A DNA stretch of 64,000 bases, taken from Phototrophicus methaneseepsis. GTDB taxonomy: Bacteria > Chloroflexota > Anaerolineae > Aggregatilineales > Phototrophicaceae. Position 1 is the first letter of the stretch. Every line of letters begins with the position of its first letter. The position numbers and the translations under genes were made by a program. The notes beneath the pieces were generated by a model. The model was not told the origin of the DNA. It did no database searches and worked only from the letters and a program-made list of their open reading frames with translations. The stretch lies in contig NZ_CP062983.1 of assembly GCF_015500095.1 (NCBI RefSeq), positions 4,650,001-4,714,000 of the forward strand, given 5' to 3'. Positions 18,129 through 26,202 of this stretch are shown in pieces.

Positions 18129-19670
18129 TTACCCGTGCTTGACGGGGAGCTTAGCCAGCTCGCGCTTGAGTATCTTGCCAGCGCCAGAAATAGGCAGTTC
18201 ATCCATAACTTCTACATAGCGCGGCACTTTATACCCGGCTAGATGGTGCTGTAGATGCGCGATGAGGTCTTCTTCGGTGGCTGTCGCCGTGGGCTTAAGC
18301 ACGACAAAGGCTTTGCCAACTTCGCCCCAGCGTTCATCCGGCACCCCGATCACAGCACACATCTGCACATCCGGGTGCTGATACAGCACATGTTCGATCT
18401 CAGTCGGGTAAATATTCTCGCCGCCGCTGATATACAAATCTTTCTTGCGGTCCACAATGAAGAAATAATCTTCACTATCGCGCTGGGCCAGGTCACCGGT
18501 ATGGAACCAACCCTCATTATCGACGGCGTTGGCAGTTTCTTCTGGCTTGTTATAGTAGCCGCTGCATAGCGAAGGCCCACGTAAAACCAATTCACCGACT
18601 GTATCCGGCCCGACTTCCTGGTTCTCATCATCGACGATACGTGCATCAACGAAGAAATTGGGGCGTCCGATACTGCCTGCCTTACGAATCGCATCTTCCG
18701 GCGCGAGGGCGAAGACACCCGGCCCAAACTCAGACATGCCAAAGCCCTGCTTAAACTGAATACCTTTTTGCTGGTTAAAGGTGCGCACAAGCTGCACAGG
18801 GAGCGGCGCGCCGCCGCTGGTGCAAAAGCGCAGGCTGCTGAGATCGGCCTCTGCCCAGTTAGGCGCACTGAGCAGCATCTGATATGTCGTCGGTACGGCA
18901 GCATAGACTGTCGCGGCGTATTCCTGGATCAGATTCAGCACCTGCTCAGCGTCGAATTTGTGCGTCAGCACGACCGTACCACCCAATATCAACAGGGGCA
19001 TGGTATAAACCAGCAAACCGCCCGTATGGAACAGGGGGAAGATATTCACGGTGATGTCGCCATGGCGTAAATCATGAATCACCGTGTTGAGCGCGTTCCA
19101 GGCAATCATACGATGACTGATCTGCGCACCTTTGGGCATGCCGCTCGTCCCACCTGTAAAGATCAGGCAGGCGATGTCTTCTTCCGTGATGCTCTCAGTT
19201 GTCACGGGGCGTAGGATGGAATCGCTGAGTGTCTTCTCAAAATAACGGCTGTTTGGCAGGCCCTTGCCATCAATATGGAGTACATGCTTGAGGCAGCCTG
19301 CATACTCCACCAAATGGCTGACGCTCTCTTTAAACTCATCCGAATAGATGAGGACTGTTGGGGTTGTATCTTCAATCAAGGCGAGCAGTTCGCGCCAGTG
19401 CAGCCGCCAGTTCAACGGCACATGAATAGCCCCCAGCTTGCCACAAGCGAAGAACGTATCCAGATGTTCAACACCGTTATGTGCCAGGATCGCCACACGG
19501 TCGCCCTTCTGGATGCCCGCCCCATCGCGCAGCCAGTTCGCCAGACGATTGGCCCGGTTATTCATTTCGCTGTACGTAAAGGGGCGATGTGGCTCTTTAC
19601 CTGCATCAACAACCGCCAGTTGGTCCGGCGTGTACAATGCGCGTCGCCCTAAAATATCGCCAACAAACAT
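18129..19670 (-). CDS. AMP-forming acyl-CoA synthetase (class I adenylate-forming)
   Basis: 513 aa, full length. ATP-binding loop 'CLIFTGGTSGMPKGAQISH', A5 'GFGMSEFGPGVF', A7-A8 'GWFHTGDLAQRDSEDYFFIVDRKKDLYISGGENIYPTEIE', and C-terminal catalytic Lys in 'PISGAGKILKREL'. It activates a carboxylic acid to its CoA thioester; the acid is unknown, though the family includes medium/long-chain and aromatic acid ligases. It is followed by livJ after 93 nt, suggesting that it activates what the transporter imports. Two 12-bp direct repeats lie upstream. Confidence 0.92.
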   Translation of the reverse strand: MFVGDILGRRALYTPDQLAVVDAGKEPHRPFTYSEMNNRANRLANWLRDGAGIQKGDRVAILAHNGVEHLDTFFACGKLGAIHVPLNWRLHWRELLALIEDTTPTVLIYSDEFKESVSHLVEYAGCLKHVLHIDGKGLPNSRYFEKTLSDSILRPVTTESITEEDIACLIFTGGTSGMPKGAQISHRMIAWNALNTVIHDLRHGDITVNIFPLFHTGGLLVYTMPLLILGGTVVLTHKFDAEQVLNLIQEYAATVYAAVPTTYQMLLSAPNWAEADLSSLRFCTSGGAPLPVQLVRTFNQQKGIQFKQGFGMSEFGPGVFALAPEDAIRKAGSIGRPNFFVDARIVDDENQEVGPDTVGELVLRGPSLCSGYYNKPEETANAVDNEGWFHTGDLAQRDSEDYFFIVDRKKDLYISGGENIYPTEIEHVLYQHPDVQMCAVIGVPDERWGEVGKAFVVLKPTATATEEDLIAHLQHHLAGYKVPRYVEVMDELPISGAGKILKRELAKLPVKHG

Positions 19671-19743
19671 AAGATGTTGCCCTCAATTCCATGTCTACAG
19701 CGTCTGGACAGCGATTTTCATCACCTTTTATAGCCTCAAGCGC

Positions 19744-19786
19744 CTATCGTTCTCTTGAATCTTCTGTCAGGTATCTATCGTTCTCT
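19744..19786. repeat. Two 12-bp direct repeats 31 bp apart upstream of the acyl-CoA ligase
   Basis: CTATCGTTCTCT occurs at 19744-19755 and 19775-19786. The 31-bp spacing is close to three helical turns, so both copies face the same side of the DNA. They lie in the 162-nt gap between the Lrp-type gene and the ligase gene, as expected for a regulator site. Confidence 0.5.
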
Positions 19787-19832
19787 ATCAGGAGCTACAA
19801 CTTCGACTTCGTTCCTGTACAGGCGTCAAATA

Positions 19833-20312
19833 TCAATCCAGGGGTAGATGTGTCGTATCTTTACCTGTGTTCAGCACAATACTGGTTTCAATCCGCTGCA
19901 CAGTCTCATGATCAGCCAACTCCGCGACCAGCCCAGCCAGCACACGTCGATTTTCAGCGACGACTTTTAGCAGCAAGTCCGCCCCGCCTGTGAGTTGGTG
20001 GCAAGCCAGTACTCGGCAGCGCTGGTACACATCGTTTAATAATCCCTCTACCGCCTCTGATGTATGGTTCGCCAGTGTGATTTGCAAGAAGGCCATCAGG
20101 TCAAAGCCTATTTGCTCATGATCCAGCAAGGCGACATAGCCCTTGATGATGCCTTCTCGCTCTAGGCGCTTAATGCGATTATGAACCGCTGGCTGCGAGA
20201 GATGAATCTGCCGCGCCAGATCGGCCACACTGATGCGCCCATCAGCTTGCAGCGCCTCCAGAATGGCCTGATCTAAATTATCAAAGCCCCGGTTTTGCAG
20301 CGATTGTTTCAT
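19833..20312 (-). CDS. Lrp/AsnC-family transcriptional regulator
   Basis: 159 aa. N-terminal winged HTH ('LDQAILEALQADGRISVADLARQIHLSQPAVHNRIKRLEREGIIKGY', residues about 13-60) followed by a RAM/AsnC ligand-binding domain ('LMAFLQITLANHT', 'LACHQLTGGADLLLKV'). Such proteins bind DNA as dimers or octamers and sense amino acids or related effectors. The ATG overlaps the stop of the upstream hydrolase (ATGA), so the two are translationally coupled. It is a good candidate controller of the adjacent ligase and liv genes. Confidence 0.93.
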   Translation of the reverse strand: MKQSLQNRGFDNLDQAILEALQADGRISVADLARQIHLSQPAVHNRIKRLEREGIIKGYVALLDHEQIGFDLMAFLQITLANHTSEAVEGLLNDVYQRCRVLACHQLTGGADLLLKVVAENRRVLAGLVAELADHETVQRIETSIVLNTGKDTTHLPLD

Positions 20313-21376
20313 GCGTCATAGCGTTGTATATGAGCATGGAAATGCTGGTTAAATTCATCCGGCTTTTCCAGATAAGGCGAGTGCCCCGTCTCTGGCAAGA
20401 CGACTTCCTCATAGTCGCCACCACTGGCCTGATACTGTTCGAGCACGGCCCGTGTCTGGGAGACCATGGGCTGCGGCGGGAAGACATCCGCCCCCGGCCA
20501 GCCGGGGACAGCGCCCATCTGCCCTAACGCACCCATATCGACCATGGAATTGTCACTGACGATCAGGTCTTCAGCGCCGCGTATCCACAACACAGGCGGC
20601 TTAGGATCAATCGCGTAGAGTTGGCTGACGTCGCCCTGATAATTCGGAGCGAGTGCGTTATTGGGGCCGAATTTACCAGGGGCCGCCATCGGCCAGTTTT
20701 CTGAGGGCTGAGCATCGCCAGGATAGGCATTCTCGCCAGTATGGATGCTGAGTGCTGATGAGAGGAGTTCTTCTTCTCGTGCTGGTTTGAAGGGCGGCTT
20801 CCAGTACAAGCTGTTGATGACGTTGCGCATTGAGGTCGGGCTGTCGGCACTACGATCCTGGGCGATGATGTTCTTCACCATCTCCGGGTTGACGATACCT
20901 GCCCCACTGCCTGCCCCATCAGGGTAGTTGATTTCGCCATTTTCGCCTTTGCTGCCACCAAACCCATACGGTGACCCTGGGGCTGCCTGCGTCACAGTAC
21001 GGATGCGCTCTGGGTAATCTATCATGAACTGCCAGAGCACCGACCCGCCGAGCGAATGCCCCACGACATGAGCAGTTTCAATACCGAGGGCATCCATGAG
21101 CGCGGCCAAATCATCGGAGAGATCGCGCACGCCACGCGTCGCATCAATCTTCTTACTGGGGTCCGCACCGCCATAGCCGCGATTATCCGCCGCAATGCCC
21201 CGGTAGCCTGCTGGCAAGGCCATCATCAAGTCTTCCCAATACGTTGCAGACGAGACGTTGCCATGTACGAACATCACAGGGATACCGTCTTCTGGGCCGC
21301 TGAATAAAACACGGGTTGTCAGGCGGTCGCTGGTGACCGTTTTAGCGGTGATGCCGTCTAAAGTTGGAATGTCCAT
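20309..21376 (-). CDS. Alpha/beta hydrolase
   Basis: 355 aa. Fold landmarks: oxyanion region 'MFVHGNVSSATYWEDLM', 'IAADNRGYGGADPS', nucleophile elbow 'VVGHSLGGSVL' (Ser), late acid strand 'PPVLWIRGAEDLIVSD' and catalytic His in 'VVLPETGHSPYLEKPDEF'. A long cap insertion (about 135-250) lies between. It is an esterase, lactonase or C-C hydrolase by fold; the substrate is unknown. The Ser nucleophile distinguishes it from dehalogenase-like OleB. RBS AAAGG precedes the ATG. Coupled to the Lrp gene by a 4-nt overlap. Confidence 0.9.
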   Translation of the reverse strand: MDIPTLDGITAKTVTSDRLTTRVLFSGPEDGIPVMFVHGNVSSATYWEDLMMALPAGYRGIAADNRGYGGADPSKKIDATRGVRDLSDDLAALMDALGIETAHVVGHSLGGSVLWQFMIDYPERIRTVTQAAPGSPYGFGGSKGENGEINYPDGAGSGAGIVNPEMVKNIIAQDRSADSPTSMRNVINSLYWKPPFKPAREEELLSSALSIHTGENAYPGDAQPSENWPMAAPGKFGPNNALAPNYQGDVSQLYAIDPKPPVLWIRGAEDLIVSDNSMVDMGALGQMGAVPGWPGADVFPPQPMVSQTRAVLEQYQASGGDYEEVVLPETGHSPYLEKPDEFNQHFHAHIQRYDA

Positions 21377-21482
21377 TTTTAAACCTTTAGTTAAAAAGTA
21401 AGCTTTGAACTTTTAATTATTCCTGCTAGGCTCCACGGTCTTGCTTAAAGAGCGTATGGTCTAAGTTTTAAGGTCACTAAAT

Positions 21483-23057
21483 TCATGATGATGATGCCGC
21501 CTCAGGAACGTATTGCTTACGCAGTTCCCGCTTGAGCACTTTACCAGCGGCATTGCGTGGCAGTTCAGCCACAAATTCCACAGTCACGGGCACTTTGAAC
21601 TTGGCAAGGTTCTGCTTGCAATAATCAATAATGGTCTCCCGGGTGATTTGCTGCCCTTCTTTGACGACCACAATCGCCTTACCACACTCGCCCCATCTGT
21701 CATGTGGCACGCCAATAATAGCGACATCCCCCACAGCCTCTAGCTGGAAGATGACCTGTTCTACTTCCGCAGGGTAGACGTTTTCGCCACCGCTGATATA
21801 CATATCTTTATAGCGGTCCACGATGTAAATACAGCCTTCATCATCAATCATGCCGGCATCACCGCTGTGCAGCCAGCGATTGCCATGCTCATCAATGCTA
21901 AAGCTATCTTCATTGGCATCGGGCCGCCGCCAATATTCCGGCGTGATATTCGGGCCACTGATGACGACCTCCCCCACTTCACCAATCGGCATATCCTGCA
22001 ACTGATCGTTCACGACGCGCACGCGCGTATGCATCAAGGGCTTACCAACAGAAGTTGGCTTTGCCAGGGCGCGCCGCTTGGCGATGAGGAATACCGTGGG
22101 GCTGGTCTCCGTCATGCCAAAGCCCAATTGAATAATGATATTGCGCTCTGCATAAGTCTTGAGCAGGCTGGCCGGCATAGGGGCCCCACCACATCCCCAG
22201 GATTCAATCCGGCTCAGGTCCGTTTTATCAAAATCAGGATGTTGGCTCATGAAAAGGTAAATCGCGGGGACGCCAAAGAAGTGCGTCACACCCAGTTCAG
22301 GATCGCTCAAGGTCCTGAGCGTCAGACCGGGGTCATTCTCACGGGCGATAATGCTCGTCCCACCACAGTGCACCAATGGATTCGCATATAAGTTCAGTCC
22401 GCCGATGTGGAACGTCGGCAGGACGACGTACTGTGTGCTGTGATGGCTAATACCCGTCGGCGTACCAATGTTAATCGCATTCCAGAAGTTCATGCCATGC
22501 GTGATGAGCACACCCTTGGGCCGCCCGGTTGTGCCAGACGTATACATAATGATCACAGGGGTATCATGCGTCGTTTGCGGGTCCATGACCACATCCGGCG
22601 CAGCATTGGCAATCGCTTCTTCAAATGACGGGGCGGCATCTAGTGGCGCCTGGCCCAGGTCGATACGCAGCGTATGGGCGACAGTCGTCTTTTGCACCAG
22701 CGGGGGTATACGTTCAGCAAATTCATTATCGTAGACAAGCCCGCTGGCTTCCGCATTATTCAGGATGAAATCCAGCTCTTGTTCTGCAAGCCGCCAGTTG
22801 AGCGGCAGCATCATCGCACCCAATTTGATGCAAGCAAATTGAAAGACGAAGTAATCCACGGAGTTCTTCGCCAGGATTGCCAGCCGATCCCCGGCTTTAG
22901 CGCCCCAGCTATCGCGCATATAAGTCGCAAGGCGTGCGGCACGGTCATTGAGTTGTTCATAGGTCAGGTGCTGCCCGGTATACTGGTCGATCATCGCCAG
23001 CTTATCCGGGGTGCGGTCGGCATGAAATGCGACCCAATCCGATGCAAGAATCATCAT
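21483..23057 (-). CDS. AMP-forming fatty-acyl-CoA ligase
   Basis: 524 aa. 'VIIMYTSGTTGRPKGVLITH' ATP loop, 'IIQLGFGMTETSPTVF', 'WLHSGDAGMIDDEGCIYIVDRYKDMYISGGENVYPAEVE' and C-terminal 'LPRNAAGKVLKREL'. It is a paralogue of the ligase ending at 18129, with clearly different sequence, so the pair may take acids of different kind or length. It lies 41 nt downstream of the KAS III-like gene and is probably co-transcribed with it. Confidence 0.92.
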   Translation of the reverse strand: MMILASDWVAFHADRTPDKLAMIDQYTGQHLTYEQLNDRAARLATYMRDSWGAKAGDRLAILAKNSVDYFVFQFACIKLGAMMLPLNWRLAEQELDFILNNAEASGLVYDNEFAERIPPLVQKTTVAHTLRIDLGQAPLDAAPSFEEAIANAAPDVVMDPQTTHDTPVIIMYTSGTTGRPKGVLITHGMNFWNAINIGTPTGISHHSTQYVVLPTFHIGGLNLYANPLVHCGGTSIIARENDPGLTLRTLSDPELGVTHFFGVPAIYLFMSQHPDFDKTDLSRIESWGCGGAPMPASLLKTYAERNIIIQLGFGMTETSPTVFLIAKRRALAKPTSVGKPLMHTRVRVVNDQLQDMPIGEVGEVVISGPNITPEYWRRPDANEDSFSIDEHGNRWLHSGDAGMIDDEGCIYIVDRYKDMYISGGENVYPAEVEQVIFQLEAVGDVAIIGVPHDRWGECGKAIVVVKEGQQITRETIIDYCKQNLAKFKVPVTVEFVAELPRNAAGKVLKRELRKQYVPEAASSS

Positions 23058-23098
23058 TTATGTCCTCAAAAAACAGACCAGAGGGGTTACGCTGTAGG

Positions 23099-24112
23099 TT
23101 ATCCCCAGCGCAGTGCGATGCTACTCCACGTATAACCAGTGCCAGCCCCCGTGAGCAGGACGACATCCCCTGCTTTAATTTTGCCTTGCTCCAAGCCCAG
23201 TTCCAGGGCCAAAACCTGGTCAACACTCTGAATGTGACCATAATCTTCTAAGTAAACCGACTGCTCCGGCGTGAGGCCAATCGCTTCCAGAATTTGCAGA
23301 TAAAACGAGCGCTTCATATGGGTGATGCCCAGGAAAGCCACATCATCAAGGGTATAGCCACTCTTTTCAACAGCTTGCTGCATCACCTTGATGAAGTTCT
23401 CCATCGAGGTTTCGCCCAGCCGCTGCCCCATATAGTCGCTGTTGCGCACATCGAGCATGCCATAGTAATCGCCTTTGATAGCGTCCCCATCAAGCGCTTC
23501 TGGCTCCCGCGTGAGCATGACAGTCTCCGATAGACTACCATCCGTGATAGCCGATGCACCCAGGATCACGTTTTTATCCGCGCCCCGGCGTAGGATCATG
23601 GCACCGCCGCCTGCACCAAAATTAAACATAAAGCGCGCGCGTGGATTACTCAGGTTAATGAGGTCATTTTCTCGGCTGGCTGCAGCCAGCAAGACTGTTT
23701 CAAGGGCGGGGTCAGCCAGCATCATGCTGCGAGCCATGTTCATGGCGATAGGCGCCCCCGCACATAAGGCGTACATCTCAAAGGCGAAGGCATTAACCGC
23801 CCCAACCTCATGCTGAATCTTACCAGCAGCATTCCAGACCACATGGTCTTTATATTCGCTGCCATGAGAAATCACCATGTCGATTTCTGTAGGGTCAATA
23901 CCTGCGGCAGCGATAGCTTTTTTAGCAGCTTCGCTAGCCATATAGCTGATGGTATCCGCTTCGCTGGCGATATGCCGTTGGCGAATCCCCATCTTTTCTC
24001 TGAGGATGTCTTCTGGGATCTGGGTACGATCAACGAGATCAGCCGCTACTTCCACCTGTTGAGGGAAGTAGGTGCCTGTGCCGATAATGCCAATGGGAGG
24101 ATTATTCATCAT
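23099..24112 (-). CDS. KAS III-like (FabH/thiolase-fold) condensing enzyme with altered triad
   Basis: 337 aa, FabH-like length and order: 'IGIIGTGTYFPQQVE' start, active-site Cys C117 in 'YALCAGAPIAMN', His H265 in 'ITHMKRSF', and 'LTGAGTGYTWSSIALRWG' at the end. Where FabH has Asn in G-N-T-S, this protein has 'DYGHIQSVD' with H293, so the third catalytic residue is His. It likely performs acyl transfer or condensation on acyl-CoA/ACP, but probably not standard FabH priming. First gene of the 13-kb minus-strand run, next to an acyl-CoA ligase. Confidence 0.85.
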   Translation of the reverse strand: MMNNPPIGIIGTGTYFPQQVEVAADLVDRTQIPEDILREKMGIRQRHIASEADTISYMASEAAKKAIAAAGIDPTEIDMVISHGSEYKDHVVWNAAGKIQHEVGAVNAFAFEMYALCAGAPIAMNMARSMMLADPALETVLLAAASRENDLINLSNPRARFMFNFGAGGGAMILRRGADKNVILGASAITDGSLSETVMLTREPEALDGDAIKGDYYGMLDVRNSDYMGQRLGETSMENFIKVMQQAVEKSGYTLDDVAFLGITHMKRSFYLQILEAIGLTPEQSVYLEDYGHIQSVDQVLALELGLEQGKIKAGDVVLLTGAGTGYTWSSIALRWG

Positions 24113-24188
24113 CTGAAAAGACCAACGAACACAAACAAGTCATAAGTGACACAAATTATAATTCGTCAGCAGTGTAGCATGCCGCCCC

Positions 24189-24207
24189 CGTTTGTCATGA
24201 ACAAACG
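24189..24207. promoter_or_regulatory. Inverted repeat upstream of the KAS III-like gene
   Basis: CGTTTGT-CATGA-ACAAACG has 7-bp arms. A TATAAT on the minus strand (24155-24160) suggests a promoter for the KAS III-like gene; the repeat would lie just upstream of its -35 region. Candidate operator. Confidence 0.4.
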
Positions 24208-24273
24208 ATAATTTATGACGTCTTTGCATCTGTTTACGAAAGATTCTTAGGTCCAGGAGCAGCCTAAAGCCGA

Positions 24274-24294
24274 AAAACGCCAATTTATGGCGTG
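24274..24294 (-). terminator. Terminator overlapping the stop of the small Cys protein gene
   Basis: Minus strand: ACGCCA, loop TAAAT, TGGCGT, then TTTT. The TAA stop codon lies inside the hairpin. Confidence 0.55.
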
Positions 24295-24668
24295 TTGTCT
24301 ACTTGTGTATTGTCTACCTGGACGAGAATGAGATCCGCAATGGAGGAACCCGCCTCTTGGGCAGCAAACAACCGTACATCGTCCAAGGCGGTATTGAACA
24401 GGGCCAGGAGTTCTTCGTCTTTGCCTTTATAGCGCTTTAAGGTCTGGATGGAGCAGTTATCACAGCCGCGCATCGCCCGGTAGCTATCTGTTTCGCAGTG
24501 AAGGCAGTCATTGAGCCGGATCATCATGAGCATAAACGCCAGGACGCGTTCATGGGTCTGCGACCGTTCGACAACATCATCGACTAAACTTGCCCAAATA
24601 GGACCGCGAATATTCCGCAAGGCGCTTATGGCCTCATAGGGGAATAGAATATCGTTACTAGCGTACAT
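24285..24668 (-). CDS. Hypothetical small cytoplasmic protein with a Cys cluster
   Basis: 127 aa from ATG 24668 (MYASNDILFPYE), preceded by GGAAAG. No family recognised. The protein is mostly helical in appearance, lacks a signal, and has a cluster of Cys and His residues in 'LNDCLHCETDSYRAMRGCDNC' (residues about 55-75) that could bind a metal. The C-terminus ends in a short duplicated motif, VDNTQVDNTP. Stand-alone gene with its own terminator. Confidence 0.6.
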   Translation of the reverse strand: MYASNDILFPYEAISALRNIRGPIWASLVDDVVERSQTHERVLAFMLMMIRLNDCLHCETDSYRAMRGCDNCSIQTLKRYKGKDEELLALFNTALDDVRLFAAQEAGSSIADLILVQVDNTQVDNTP

Positions 24669-24957
24669 AGTTCGCTTTCCATGTTCAATGGACGAGGCAC
24701 CTATTAGCAACTAGTACTTAATTGCCAGGAAAGTTACAGCCCCATGCCACACAGCATAGCGATTGAATCATCACAAAACAAGAGACAGCTCATGATTTAT
24801 AGAACTTCTTTACATTTATTCATAGAGGCCTGCCATAGCAACCGCAGCCCTTATACGGGCAGTCAGGCGTATCTCGTCAGCTTCGAGCGCGTATTGAACC
24901 CTAAATGACGCTATAATCAGGGTAGTCCATTGAAAAAACCATGGCGTTGGAGTCCTT

Positions 24958-26181
24958 ATGAAAGCGTTATTCCGTAGACGATTACTCGTTTTTGCCATCC
25001 TGATGAGCACCTTGCTGGTGGGGTGCAGCAGTGGCGCGGTCGTTTACGTGCCGACGCCTTTACCGCCGGAATCCAACCCTCAGCGCTATGAGCATCCTAG
25101 TGGGGCTTTTAATGTCGTCATGCCGCCGAACTGGTCGGCCTATTCCCAAAACCTGACAAATCTCGCAACCGCTTCTTTCTCTCCGCCGGATAGCCGTGTG
25201 CCATTGGTGACGGTTGCCGTCATCAATATGGGCGATGATATTGAGATTGAAGAATTGGACGAGATGCGCCGCACCTACCAATCGCAAATCCGGCCAGACC
25301 TGGGGCACTATACGGAACAGGATGCCGATGCCCAGGGTGATGGGGCCTGGCGCATGGTCGGCGTGCGCCAGACGGCCACGGGCGAAACAGAAACGGTCAA
25401 TACCTTCTTTGAGCGACGTGGTTCCCTGCTTGGCGTCACCGACGTGGTCATCCCGGCAGATGCACACCTCGTGGCGGATTTGCAAACGATCATCAATACA
25501 ATTTTCCTGGGCGATAGCGATACCGTCCAGTTGGAGCCTACGACACTAAACACGCTGGCACTAGCCGCTTCAACCGGGCTGGAAACCATCAATATCTCGA
25601 CATGGACAACAGACGATGGCGTCTTCTTCGTCACGGGCGAAGTTACGAACCGGGGCGGCACGACTGTTTACGATGTCCCCGTTAAAGTCACGCTCTCCCG
25701 CCAGGATGGGACTGAAGTCGTCGAGGCTCAGGATACCGTTATGGGGTATGGCATTGTACCGGGTGGGTTTGTACCTTTCAGCCTGCGGTTTGGACAAGGC
25801 CAGCCAAGCGACGCCAGCGCCTTTTCTGTCGCTATTGGGGATATTGCCCCTGCAGAAAGCGACGATCTCCAGCCAGATATTATCAGCGAGCCTGCGCTTG
25901 TATGGACAGATGCCATGGAGAACAGTGCGAACGGCACGCTCTACGTCATCGGTCGCGTTTCGAACACGAGCGATGAACCTGTGCGCCAACCTCAAGCAAT
26001 CGTCACGATCTTCGACCAAGCAGGGCGCGTCATCGCGGCAGGCTTCGCAGATGCAGATGTCGATGTGCTCCCAGCAGGCGAAAGCGCATCATTCAATATC
26101 GCCGTACCGGAACAAGGGGGTGAGGCTGTGAATTACCTTGTGAGCGTCCAGGCCCTGGCCTGTGATAAAACGTGCGAATAG
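24958..26181 (+). CDS. Lipoprotein with two FxLYD-like domains
   Basis: 407 aa. A type II signal with lipobox 'LLVGC' (C23) predicts lipid anchoring. Residues about 40-185 resemble a PsbP/DUF1795-like beta domain ('HPSGAFNVVMPPNWSAYSQ'). Two related beta-sandwich modules follow, 'FVTGEVTNRGGTTVYDVPVKVTLSRQDGTEV' and 'YVIGRVSNTSDEPVRQPQAIVTIFDQAGRVI', each matching the FxLYD pattern of extracytoplasmic proteins. The function is unknown and probably structural or binding. A TATAAT lies near 24912. The HAD gene starts 21 nt after the stop and may be co-transcribed. Confidence 0.82.
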   Translation: MKALFRRRLLVFAILMSTLLVGCSSGAVVYVPTPLPPESNPQRYEHPSGAFNVVMPPNWSAYSQNLTNLATASFSPPDSRVPLVTVAVINMGDDIEIEELDEMRRTYQSQIRPDLGHYTEQDADAQGDGAWRMVGVRQTATGETETVNTFFERRGSLLGVTDVVIPADAHLVADLQTIINTIFLGDSDTVQLEPTTLNTLALAASTGLETINISTWTTDDGVFFVTGEVTNRGGTTVYDVPVKVTLSRQDGTEVVEAQDTVMGYGIVPGGFVPFSLRFGQGQPSDASAFSVAIGDIAPAESDDLQPDIISEPALVWTDAMENSANGTLYVIGRVSNTSDEPVRQPQAIVTIFDQAGRVIAAGFADADVDVLPAGESASFNIAVPEQGGEAVNYLVSVQALACDKTCE

Positions 26182-26202
26182 CCTGATTTTGATCTGTATC
26201 TT

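Noticed and set aside
18129-24112. The KAS III-like enzyme, alpha/beta hydrolase and AMP ligases resemble an OleABC (olefin/beta-lactone) set.
   Set aside because: The hydrolase has a Ser nucleophile (GHSLGG), not the Asp of OleB. The ligases keep full acyl-CoA synthetase C-terminal motifs unlike OleC. No OleD-like reductase is adjacent.
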